Shown one piece after another: positions 33,941-42,017 of a DNA stretch of 64,000 nt. The notes under the pieces are model-generated. The model was not told where the DNA came from, did not search any database, and saw nothing but the letters and a program-made list of their open reading frames with translations. Location of the stretch: NCBI GenBank assembly GCA_034114085.1, contig JAXEWB010000006.1, positions 1-64,000 of the forward strand, read 5' to 3'. The DNA comes from Spiro-02 sp034114085. GTDB lineage: Bacteria > Spirochaetota > Spirochaetia > Sphaerochaetales > Sphaerochaetaceae. The position numbers were made by a program, and so were the translations under genes. Numbering within the stretch: position 1 is the first letter of the stretch; each line of letters starts with the position of its first letter.

Positions 33941-35535
33941 AAAAAAACTTTTTTGTGACTCTGCTCATCGTGCTCATATTGGGCGCACAGAGTCTGGCTG
34001 CCTGTACGATCTTCGCAGTCGGCAAGAACGCCACGGTCGATGGTTCGACAATGACGTCTCATACCTGTGACTCTACAAGTGATGATCTCAGAATGTGGGT
34101 CATTCCGTCCATGGAAGCGGGAACTGTGCGTGATATCGTACTCAGTGGTCGCGCTGGAGCTGACTATTCTCAGTTCCCCGAAGTAAAGGATTATGGACCG
34201 ACTGCTATGGTTCTTGATTCCTATACCTTCGACAAGCCTTCCAACCAATATCTTCATGCGATGTATTCGTTCATGAACGACAAAGGCCTTGCGATGGGCG
34301 AATCTACCTGCTCATACGATAGGAATTCTGAACAAGGCAAGAAGATTCGTGAAATCTTTGGTTCCTTCGACGGCATGTACGACTGCTACATGCTTCAGGA
34401 CCTGGCCCTTGAGACCTGTTCCACCGCTCGTGAAGCTGTAGCGTTCATGGGCAAGCTGATTGACGACTATGGCTGGAACGGCTATGCCGAATGCATCAAC
34501 ATTTGTGACGGCAATGAAGCTTGGGTGTTCGAAGCCTACGGTGGAAACATCTGGTGCGCCGTCAGGGTTCCTGATAACGCCGTGTTCGTGGCCGCCAACC
34601 GCGCCAGGATCAATCATCTTGACTTCAACGATTCCCAGAACTATCAATACAGTCCGATCATTAAGTCTTTCGCTATCGAGAACGGGCTGTGGGATGGCGA
34701 CGGTGACTTCATCCCTTGTCTGATTTATGCTCCGAATCCGACACGGTCGTATAGTACCAGAAGGGAATGGGTCGCCATGACTCTGCTGGATCCTTCCCTG
34801 GCCCTTGATCCCGAAGAGACCAACCCCGATGTCAATTGGCCGCTCTTCGTTGTCCCGCAGGAAAAGGTTTCCGTGGAAACCATCCACAAGTTGTGCTCCA
34901 ACTATTATCAGGGGACCAAGTACGATGTTTCCAAGACCTTGTCCGCAGGTCCCTACGGCAACCCGCTGTATCCTGGATTCAACAGCACCGACCGGACCAT
35001 CAACAGCTTCCGTTGTACTTACATCCAGATTGCCGATGTCAAGGCGTATCTGCCTGAGGAAGTGAGATGTCTGGCGTACTTCGGCTGGGGCGCTCCTGAT
35101 TCCACGTACCTGACTCCGGTCTGGGGTTCTCAGACTGAGCTGCCTTCCCACTTCGGTATCGGGTTGAGGAACGAACCGTACAATCCGAATTCCGGTTGGT
35201 GGGTCTCCAGCCTCGTGCAGCAGACAGCTACCATCAACTATCAGGATGCGATCAAGAGGATACATGAAGTTCGTGATCCTGCGATGGCGAAACAGTATGC
35301 CGTTACCGCAGCCGTCCAGAACCAGGCCGCTAAACTGGTCAAGGATGGCAAGAAAGATGATGCCATCGAGCTGCTCACCATGTATTCTTGCCAGCAGGCT
35401 ACCAAGTGGCAACAGGATTGGACTAATCTTGGTAACGAATTGCTTTCCACGTACATGCTCGCGACCAAGAGCATGAAGACCGCCGCGCCTACTGAATGGT
35501 GGACTGAAAATGTGGTCAATGCCGGGTTGAAGTAA
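33937..35535 (+). CDS. Exported C69-family (PepD-like) dipeptidase, paralogue 1
   Basis: This 532-residue Ntn-hydrolase begins with a signal peptide (residues 1-22) that ends directly at the predicted catalytic cysteine, C23 (SLAACTIFAVGKNATVDGS). In cytoplasmic C69 dipeptidases the cysteine becomes N-terminal by loss of a short leader; here signal peptidase cleavage after LAA would expose it. The rest has the family CDGNEAWVFEAYGG and VPDNAVFVAANRARI segments. The start overlaps the preceding stop (ATGA). Substrates of the family are dipeptides or N-terminal residues; I infer products of the polymer. Confidence 0.85.
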   Translation: MKKNFFVTLLIVLILGAQSLAACTIFAVGKNATVDGSTMTSHTCDSTSDDLRMWVIPSMEAGTVRDIVLSGRAGADYSQFPEVKDYGPTAMVLDSYTFDKPSNQYLHAMYSFMNDKGLAMGESTCSYDRNSEQGKKIREIFGSFDGMYDCYMLQDLALETCSTAREAVAFMGKLIDDYGWNGYAECINICDGNEAWVFEAYGGNIWCAVRVPDNAVFVAANRARINHLDFNDSQNYQYSPIIKSFAIENGLWDGDGDFIPCLIYAPNPTRSYSTRREWVAMTLLDPSLALDPEETNPDVNWPLFVVPQEKVSVETIHKLCSNYYQGTKYDVSKTLSAGPYGNPLYPGFNSTDRTINSFRCTYIQIADVKAYLPEEVRCLAYFGWGAPDSTYLTPVWGSQTELPSHFGIGLRNEPYNPNSGWWVSSLVQQTATINYQDAIKRIHEVRDPAMAKQYAVTAAVQNQAAKLVKDGKKDDAIELLTMYSCQQATKWQQDWTNLGNELLSTYMLATKSMKTAAPTEWWTENVVNAGLK

Positions 35536-35557
35536 GGCAAAGGAAAGGAGTATCTGA

Positions 35558-37174
35558 ATGAAATTAAAGAAAGTTTTGGCTATCAGCCTCGCTGTGTTTG
35601 TTCTGGCCGCGCAGGGGTTGGCCGCCTGTACGATTTTCGCGGTCGGCAAGGATGCGACGGTGGACGGATCGACCATGACGTCGCATACCTGTGATTCCAA
35701 CGGGGATGACCTCCGGCTCTGGCTCATTCCCTCGATGGAAGCGGGCGTTCCTCGCGATGTCGTGCTTAATGGACGCAAGAACGCCGACTACTCCCAGTTC
35801 CCGGAAGTGAAGGACTACGGTACCGGCGGTCTGGTCCTGGATTCCTACACCCCTGAGAAAAACACCAACCAGTACCTGCATGCAATGTACTCCTTCGCGA
35901 ACGACAAGGGCTTGGCGATGGGAGAGTCGACTTGTAGCTACAACAGAAATACTGAGCATGGCAAGAAGATCAAGGCTGCGTTTGATGCGGTCGAAGGCAT
36001 GTACGACTGCTATATGTTGCAGGATCTCGCGCTTGAGAACTGCTCAACCGCCAGCGAAGCCGTCGATTTCATGGGCAAGATGATTGAAGAATACGGATGG
36101 AACGGCTATGCGGAATGCATCAACATCTGTGATGGAAACGAAGCTTGGGTGTTCGAAGCCTACGGCGGTAACGTCTGGGCCGCGGTCAGAGTCCCTGACA
36201 ACGCGGTATTTGTGGCTGCTAACCGCTGCCGGATCATCTCCCTTGTTGAAAACGACCCCGCGAACTGCCGCTACAGCGCCAATATCAAATCCTTCGCGCT
36301 TGAGAACGGCCTGTGGGATGGCAAGAGCGACTTCGAGCCATGCAACGTCTATGTTCTGAACAAGGAAAACAACTTCGGCTGCACCTTGAGGGAATGGCGG
36401 GCCATTACGCTGCTCGATCCCAGCCTCAATCTTGTTTCTCCCGTCGAAGGCGGCGATCCTGACGACTATCCGATGTTCGTGGTTCCCGCTGAAAAGGTGT
36501 CCGTCGCGACGATCCATCGCATCTGTTCCGATTATTATGCCGGAACCGACTACGATTGCTCCAGGACCGTCGAGTCTGGGCCGTTCGGCAATGTGCTGAG
36601 CAACAGGAATGTCTACAGGCCTATCAACATGTTCCGTTGCACTTATATCCAGATCGCCAACGTCAAGGCTTGGCTACCGGAAGAAGCCCGCTGTCTGGTC
36701 TGGTTTGGCTGGGGTGCTCCCAGTACGACCTACCTTACTCCCGTGTTTGCTTCCCAGACTGAGCTCGCTCCGCATTTCGGCCGTGGTATCAGGAATGTGC
36801 TTGACAAGGAGTCCGGTTGGTGGAACCAGTCCCATGTCCAGCAGCTGACACAGATCAACTATGCGTCCGCGATTGAAGATCTCCGCGCCGTCCGCGACCC
36901 GAAGATGGAAAAAATCTACAGACAGGTCAACGCCGTCCAGAATCTGGCCGCGTCGATGATCAATGTCGGCATGAAGGAAGAGGCCGTTGAGTACCTGACC
37001 ACGTATGCGAACACTGTCGCGACCGACTGGTTCGAGACCTACGCGGAGCTTGGCGACATGCTTGAGGCCAAGTATATGAACGGCAACGTCAACATGAAGG
37101 TGCCCAAGGCTCCCGCATGGTGGACGAATATCGTCAACGAGAATCTCGGTGACAAACTGAGACCGATCGAGTAG
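35558..37174 (+). CDS. Exported C69-family (PepD-like) dipeptidase, paralogue 2
   Basis: This 538-residue protein is a tandem paralogue of the preceding gene, alike through most of its length (same CTIFAVGK, ECINICDGNEAWVFEAYGG and FGWGAP segments). The signal peptide (residues 1-23, LAAQGLAA) again ends at the catalytic cysteine, C24. A GGAAAGGAG ribosome site precedes it. Two diverged copies side by side suggest different substrate preference, for example D- versus L-residues or different chain length, but that is inference. A hairpin at 37201-37230 separates it from pgsB. Confidence 0.85.
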   Translation: MKLKKVLAISLAVFVLAAQGLAACTIFAVGKDATVDGSTMTSHTCDSNGDDLRLWLIPSMEAGVPRDVVLNGRKNADYSQFPEVKDYGTGGLVLDSYTPEKNTNQYLHAMYSFANDKGLAMGESTCSYNRNTEHGKKIKAAFDAVEGMYDCYMLQDLALENCSTASEAVDFMGKMIEEYGWNGYAECINICDGNEAWVFEAYGGNVWAAVRVPDNAVFVAANRCRIISLVENDPANCRYSANIKSFALENGLWDGKSDFEPCNVYVLNKENNFGCTLREWRAITLLDPSLNLVSPVEGGDPDDYPMFVVPAEKVSVATIHRICSDYYAGTDYDCSRTVESGPFGNVLSNRNVYRPINMFRCTYIQIANVKAWLPEEARCLVWFGWGAPSTTYLTPVFASQTELAPHFGRGIRNVLDKESGWWNQSHVQQLTQINYASAIEDLRAVRDPKMEKIYRQVNAVQNLAASMINVGMKEEAVEYLTTYANTVATDWFETYAELGDMLEAKYMNGNVNMKVPKAPAWWTNIVNENLGDKLRPIE

Positions 37175-37200
37175 GCTATATTGTATAACAACCGATAAAG

Positions 37201-37230
37201 ACATGATCCATCCTCAAGGGTGGATCATGT
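37201..37230 (+). promoter_or_regulatory. Hairpin covering the ribosome site and start codon of pgsB
   Basis: ACATGATCCATCC (37201-37213) and GGGTGGATCATGT (37218-37230) form a 13-bp stem with one wobble pair and a TCAA loop. The right arm contains AAGGGTGG-like ribosome-binding bases and the ATG at 37227. It could mask translation of pgsB or partly stop transcription (TTT follows). Confidence 0.7.
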
Positions 37231-38351
37231 TTCGTATCAAAGGTGGAATTTTGATTCTTGTCAGCGTTTGCGTCGCGCTTCTGTTGGCCGCAGGTCTGTT
37301 GGAAAACTATTTCCATCAGAGAAATCTTAAAAAAATACCTGTCAGAATACTCGTCAACGGTACTCGTGGCAAAACGAGCGTCTGCCGTCTGGTCGTCGCC
37401 ACCCTGAACCGTCATGGAATCAGGACCATGGGGCGGACGACGGGGTCAGAAGCCGCGATCCTCGCCCCGGACGGGGGTGTGGAGCCGTTCGTCCGCCGCA
37501 CCGCCGCGAGAATCACTGAAATGATTCCGTTCGTCCGCCGGTGCGCCAGGGCCGAGGTCCGTTGCATGGTCGTCGAATGCATGGCGTTGGGCGCCGAGAA
37601 TCAGAGGACGATGGCCCGCATGCTGGTTCGTCCGACCCATGTGGCGATTACAAATTCTTATGTAGACCATATCGTTGAGATAGGCTCGACGACCGAAGAA
37701 ACTGCATGGACGCTCTCGCAGTCCGTTCCCACGGGATGTGAACTGTTCGCTACGGAAGACTATTATCAGAATTTGGATTGTGCTTTCCATAAAGTGGAGG
37801 TATCAGCATACGGCACGCAAGAGAGCAATATTCCCATGCACGATTCAAATGTCAGTCTGGCGGTCGCCCTGTGCGAATCTTTGGGCGTTAACGAAAAAGA
37901 TGTGCTTTCGTCAATTCCCGATGTCGTTCCAGATATCGGCCTTCACACTGCCTTTGCGGGACGGAACGGTGCCATTTTCCATCCGGATTTCGCAATCAAT
38001 GATCTGCATTGCATGGAGGGGGCTGTACTCGCCTCAGCGTCGGGGACGAAAAGGCTTGCGCTCGTCTACAACAACAGGGCGGACAGGGAGTACCGGCTTC
38101 CACTGATGCTTCAAGTCCTGAAAAGGCATGGCGGGCTGGTCTCCTGTGTTTATTGCATTGGAGATTATCCCCGAAAAGTCGCTTCGTACTTCGCAAAGAA
38201 AAGCGGAGTTGAAACGATTGTCTGCTCCATAGCTGAACTGTACGAATCAATCAACAGGCTTGATGAAAACAACGTGTTCCTTGGACTTGGGAATATAAAA
38301 GGCGCTGGGGAGTGTCTCGTAAGACTTTTCATGGCGAAAGGAGAGGAGTGA
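37227..38351 (+). CDS. pgsB: Poly-gamma-glutamate synthase PgsB/CapB-like ligase
   Basis: This 374-residue protein is a Mur-ligase-type amide ligase. After a membrane segment (residues 5-24) comes the ATP-binding loop VNGTRGKTSVCRL (residues 43-55), the CapB signature, then GRTTGSEAAIL, VVECMALGAENQ and THVAITNSYVDHIVEIGSTTE, all typical of PgsB/CapB. The enzyme joins glutamate units through the gamma-carboxyl using ATP at the inner membrane, together with PgsC. Length is slightly short but the domain is complete. The ATG at 37227 is chosen because it precedes the membrane segment; an in-frame ATG at 37203 is the alternative. pgsC follows after three bases. Confidence 0.9.
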   Translation: MFRIKGGILILVSVCVALLLAAGLLENYFHQRNLKKIPVRILVNGTRGKTSVCRLVVATLNRHGIRTMGRTTGSEAAILAPDGGVEPFVRRTAARITEMIPFVRRCARAEVRCMVVECMALGAENQRTMARMLVRPTHVAITNSYVDHIVEIGSTTEETAWTLSQSVPTGCELFATEDYYQNLDCAFHKVEVSAYGTQESNIPMHDSNVSLAVALCESLGVNEKDVLSSIPDVVPDIGLHTAFAGRNGAIFHPDFAINDLHCMEGAVLASASGTKRLALVYNNRADREYRLPLMLQVLKRHGGLVSCVYCIGDYPRKVASYFAKKSGVETIVCSIAELYESINRLDENNVFLGLGNIKGAGECLVRLFMAKGEE

Positions 38352-38354
38352 ACA

Positions 38355-38786
38355 ATGCTTCATTCAGCCGTGGCTATCAGTATATTGCTGGGTTTCCTGA
38401 GTACGGAATTCCTTGGGATCCTGTCTGGAGGCTTGGTCAGCGCAGGATATCTCGCATTCTATCTTGAACAGCCATTCAGGATCCTTTCCACAGTCCTGCT
38501 GTCCGTAGCCACCTGTGGCTTGGTCAAGCTCCTCCAGCGGAAAATCATACTTTTTGGACGAAGGCGATTCATGTTGACCGTGCTTCTGTGCATGGTGCTT
38601 GCTTTCATAGTTGAGAAATGTTTTTTCTTTTTTACCGACATCAACCAGGACATGAGGATCATTGGTTACATCGTTCCTGGTCTTATCGCGAACGACATGG
38701 AGAAACAGGGAGTTGTGAAAACCCTCCTGATGACGTTGCTCATCGCCGCGATTATCTGGCTGATCATGCATTCTGGAGCCATTTGA
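38355..38786 (+). CDS. pgsC: Poly-gamma-glutamate synthase membrane subunit PgsC/CapC-like
   Basis: This 143-residue protein has four to five membrane segments and matches CapC/PgsC in size, in the GILSGGLVSAGYLAFYLEQP opening and in RIIGYIVPGLIANDMEKQG near the end. It forms the membrane part of the ligase complex with PgsB. The gene is tightly spaced between pgsB (3 bp) and the next gene (1 bp). It is followed by a PgsW-type gene, not by the PgsA/CapA gene found in Bacillus. Confidence 0.9.
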   Translation: MLHSAVAISILLGFLSTEFLGILSGGLVSAGYLAFYLEQPFRILSTVLLSVATCGLVKLLQRKIILFGRRRFMLTVLLCMVLAFIVEKCFFFFTDINQDMRIIGYIVPGLIANDMEKQGVVKTLLMTLLIAAIIWLIMHSGAI

Positions 38787-38787
38787 C

Positions 38788-39879
38788 ATGAAGAAGCCTG
38801 AAAAAATTCAACTGAAATATCTTGTGGTCGCATTGGCGGTCTGCCTTCTCGGCATTTCAATCAGCCTGCTCACCAGCAGAATTGAGGAAAGCCGATACGC
38901 CGAACTTCAGTTCGCCGCGGCGATGCGGATGAAAAACGCCGAAGCCTATCTCAAAGAGGTCATTCTGGACCTAGGAATCGCCATTGAGCCGGAGGATTTG
39001 AACCAGACGGGGCTTCTCGGTCCTGAATTTACCGAGCTGACTTCGACTCCCGGTAGCGTCGATGCAAAACGTACCTCCTTGAACCCGAATTTTGCGGCGG
39101 CGATGATTCGCTATTTCAAGGAAGCCGGACTGAAGAGCGGCGACACGGTCGCCATCGGATCCAGCGGGTCTTTTCCTGGGTTGTTGATCGCCGCGGTTAC
39201 GGCGGCCACTGAAATGAATCTGAATACACGGGTCATCGCGTCCTGCGGCTCGTCGATGCACGGCGCCACGCGACCCGGTTTCTGTATCTTTGACGTTTTG
39301 AAGCATCTCAAAGAGGGCGGTTTCGCCGATTTTGAACTGCTGGCGGTTTCGCCCGGCGGTGCGAATGACCAAGGGGGGAGCGTCCTTGAGGATATCCTGT
39401 ACTTCGGAACGAAGGAACTGGCGTTTGAATTGTGTGAACGAACAGGCGTGGAAATCCTCGATTATGACGATATCGCTAAAAATATTCAGCGCAGGCTGGA
39501 ACTCTATGGAGATGACATCGGCCTGTTCATCAATATCGGCGGGGCGAGTCCCAATTGCGGAACTAGTTCCTATACGCTCAATTTTCCTCAGGGTCTGGTC
39601 CTTGACCCGCCTCCGATTCCCACTACACCATATCGTGGCCTGAGTTATGAATTCGCAGCGCGGGGCATTCCCGTGTTGAACTTGCTTAACGTCCGGCTGC
39701 TCGCTCAGGAGAACGGTATCGCCTATGACCCCATCCCGATGGAAGAACCGGGCGCTGGCGGGGCGTATACGGTGGTGGAATACAATCAGGGCATTGTCGT
39801 CGCTACCATGGGAATTTGTGTGGCCGTCCTGATACTGGGGGGCGCCGCGGTCCGTTCAAAAAGAAAGAAATATGAATGA
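38788..39879 (+). CDS. pgsW: Poly-gamma-glutamate system protein (PgsW-like)
   Basis: This 363-residue protein has an N-terminal membrane anchor (about residues 10-29) and a C-terminal one (about residues 335-355), with a large domain between them. Segments GDTVAIGSSGSFPGLLIAAV, CGSSMHGATRPGFCIFDVL and NIGGASPNCGTSS suggest a phosphate- or nucleotide-type binding fold. From memory it matches the poly-gamma-glutamate system family (PgsW) that accompanies CapB and CapC in bacteria lacking CapA. Its biochemical role is not known to me. It overlaps the next gene by 8 bases. Confidence 0.8.
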   Translation: MKKPEKIQLKYLVVALAVCLLGISISLLTSRIEESRYAELQFAAAMRMKNAEAYLKEVILDLGIAIEPEDLNQTGLLGPEFTELTSTPGSVDAKRTSLNPNFAAAMIRYFKEAGLKSGDTVAIGSSGSFPGLLIAAVTAATEMNLNTRVIASCGSSMHGATRPGFCIFDVLKHLKEGGFADFELLAVSPGGANDQGGSVLEDILYFGTKELAFELCERTGVEILDYDDIAKNIQRRLELYGDDIGLFINIGGASPNCGTSSYTLNFPQGLVLDPPPIPTTPYRGLSYEFAARGIPVLNLLNVRLLAQENGIAYDPIPMEEPGAGGAYTVVEYNQGIVVATMGICVAVLILGGAAVRSKRKKYE

Positions 39880-41047
39880 CGGATCCACTCGGAAAATCAT
39901 CATTCTGTTGTTGACCGGTGTCATAGCCGTTCTCGCCGGAAGTGAATTCTGGGAGTTGCGGCATTACGAGGATAGTTTTGTCGCATCAAAGTGCCTGACT
40001 GATGTGACGAGCCTTTCCGCCTACGAACCCTCCCTGCGGGGGACATGGGCTGACGCTCCTATCTATGTCTTCGATTCAGGCGTGCCGGGGGGGACGGCAT
40101 TCATCATGGGAGGCACCCATCCCAATGAATCCGCGGGTATCCTTTCCGCATACATTCTGATGGAGAACATCGAAATCAGCAAAGGGCGCGTCATCGTCCT
40201 TCCAATAGCCAATCTGAGCGCTTCTACGGCGGCATTGAATGGTTTCGGCTATCCCGCCTACTACCGGGTTGAAACGGATTGGGGAACCAGGACATACAAG
40301 ATCGGAAGCCGGGCGACGAACCCTTTGGACCAGTGGCCCGATCCCCCGATATTCGTACATTATCCGTCGGGGCAGGCGTTATGCTACGAGGACAGCCGGA
40401 ACCTTAACCGCAATTATCCAGGAAGGTCCGACGGCTCTCTTGTCGAGCGTATCGGCCGGGCGATCATGGTACTGCTGGATTCTGAACAGGTGGATTTTGC
40501 GTTTGACATCCATGAGGCTTCGATAACCTATCCTGTAAATGATACCTATGTGGTCCCTGATGTCGCCGCTGACATCGCCTTCCTGTCTTCCATGTCCTTG
40601 GAGGCCAGAGGAATCGATATCAGGGTGGAGCTCTCCGCCGATAGCCTGAAGGGCTATTCTCACCGCGAATGGGAAACGGTAGGGGAGGTCCTTCCGTTTC
40701 TCATCGAAGTCCCAACTCCGTTCATTGAGCGTGTCGTCGGTCCGATGACGGAGTATCTTGTGCGGTATGGGAAGGATGAGTTCTTGGTCAAGATGGCCAC
40801 CGCGGGATATGCAGCCGTTCCATATGATAAAGATGGCTATAGCTTGGAATACCGCTGTGGCTTGCAGCTGTCCGCGGCTTTGGAGGCGGTGAACATCGGC
40901 TCGATGCTGATTCCCGAAGCTTCCATCGAGGTGTTCTGGCCTGGCTTCGAGGAACTTGAAGCGACAGGAATCGGTCATTACCTCCATAACCCCCGCATCC
41001 CGGAAAATCGCGGCCGTGTCCGCCATGTCGGACCTGCCACTAGATGA
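39872..41047 (+). CDS. Membrane-anchored M14/AstE-like zinc peptidase, paralogue 2
   Basis: This 391-residue protein is a paralogue of the protein at 32624, with the same layout: an N-terminal anchor (about residues 8-24), the opening FWELRHYEDS, GTWADAPIYVFDSGVPGGT, zinc ligands HPNE (H83, E86) and IHEA (H214), and NLNRNYPG (177-184). It lacks about 40 residues in the middle that the first paralogue has (between MHEAEILYP and MASMNL). Overlapping the preceding pgs gene ties it firmly to polymer metabolism. I infer trimming or release of the polymer outside the membrane. Confidence 0.75.
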   Translation: MNDGSTRKIIILLLTGVIAVLAGSEFWELRHYEDSFVASKCLTDVTSLSAYEPSLRGTWADAPIYVFDSGVPGGTAFIMGGTHPNESAGILSAYILMENIEISKGRVIVLPIANLSASTAALNGFGYPAYYRVETDWGTRTYKIGSRATNPLDQWPDPPIFVHYPSGQALCYEDSRNLNRNYPGRSDGSLVERIGRAIMVLLDSEQVDFAFDIHEASITYPVNDTYVVPDVAADIAFLSSMSLEARGIDIRVELSADSLKGYSHREWETVGEVLPFLIEVPTPFIERVVGPMTEYLVRYGKDEFLVKMATAGYAAVPYDKDGYSLEYRCGLQLSAALEAVNIGSMLIPEASIEVFWPGFEELEATGIGHYLHNPRIPENRGRVRHVGPATR

Positions 41048-41231
41048 AATGATATGCATGGGAGCCGCCCCCGCCCACCTTTTTGAATTCCTGCCGTTTA
41101 TCAAGAACTCTGTTTCGATGAAATTCTGTTTTTTCTCAGGGGGAATCTTGAAGCTCAAACCCTCGGAAATGAGAGGGGGGCTAAATATACTTTCATGGAA
41201 GTTCACCGCATAGCTGAACGTGCGGATATGG

Positions 41232-41277
41232 AAAGGGGCCGCCGTACGGACCTCTTGATCTGTACGACGGCTCCTTT
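41232..41277. terminator. Terminator at the end of the polymer operon
   Basis: AAAGGGGCCGCCGTAC (41232-41247) pairs with GTACGACGGCTCCTTT (41262-41277), 16 positions with two mismatches that are wobble pairs on one strand. It lies between convergent genes and can serve both. The stretch 41048-41231 holds no supported gene. Confidence 0.75.
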
Positions 41278-41317
41278 CTGCAAAAAATCTCTCAGTTAGG
41301 ATGTTCGCACAATGGCA

Positions 41318-41710
41318 TTAGAACATCGTGTCATGAATGTAACTGTTCATTTTTTCTACGAATGCGTCGAACTGAGCCTTTGACGGCACCGAAGCCAACT
41401 TGAACGTGATCTGCCCGGGAGCTGAGACTTCAAAGGAAGCCGCTTCAGGCAGGAAGCCCATGATGGTATCCGCGGTCTTCTGGATTTCTGCATCAGACAA
41501 GATGTCGATATAGTTGAATGTCAGTTGCCCGTCATTGATTTTGTACACGAACTTATAGCCGACATGTTCATACATCGATTCATATGGCAGGTCGTATGAT
41601 TCTGCCGTCGCTGTCTGTTGCCGGGGAGCTGTCGAGGCGCAGCCGACAAGGCAAAGAATGGTGATTGCGATTATGGCGAATAATGAAATTCTTGCAGAAA
41701 AGCGTTTCAT
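41318..41710 (-). CDS. Small lipoprotein
   Basis: This 130-residue protein starts with a lipoprotein signal peptide ending LCLVGCAS (cysteine 24). The mature part has two beta-rich halves (YKFVYKINDGQLTFNYIDI and ASFEVSAPGQITFKLASV) joined by a helix (DAEIQKTADTIMGFL). I do not recognise the family. An AGGAGG ribosome site and a TATACT box at 41765-41760 support expression from its own promoter. It is convergent with the polymer operon. The 41711-42017 stretch beyond the promoter shows nothing further. Confidence 0.6.
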   Translation of the reverse strand: MKRFSARISLFAIIAITILCLVGCASTAPRQQTATAESYDLPYESMYEHVGYKFVYKINDGQLTFNYIDILSDAEIQKTADTIMGFLPEAASFEVSAPGQITFKLASVPSKAQFDAFVEKMNSYIHDTMF

Positions 41711-42017
41711 GAGGTCCTCCTAAGCGATCCAGTCGCTATGCTGATTAAAATCTGCCAATAGTATACCAGATAATTAGGAAATATGGGAAAAATTCTTATC
41801 CAAAATTATGATTTCTTCAAAAAAAGAATTGATAACTTAATTATTCATAAGCAAACGTTGCAATATGTTTCATGTGCTTCCTATGAGGAATCGATTTGTT
41901 TCAGCGTCTTCCGCCTTGTGTCGACGGCATGTTCTTTTTATTGTTCTTCATATGATGATAAATGCATTTCCGCTAATGCCCGCCCCTCGGTGTTCTAGAC
42001 GGTTACAATTCTCAGAA

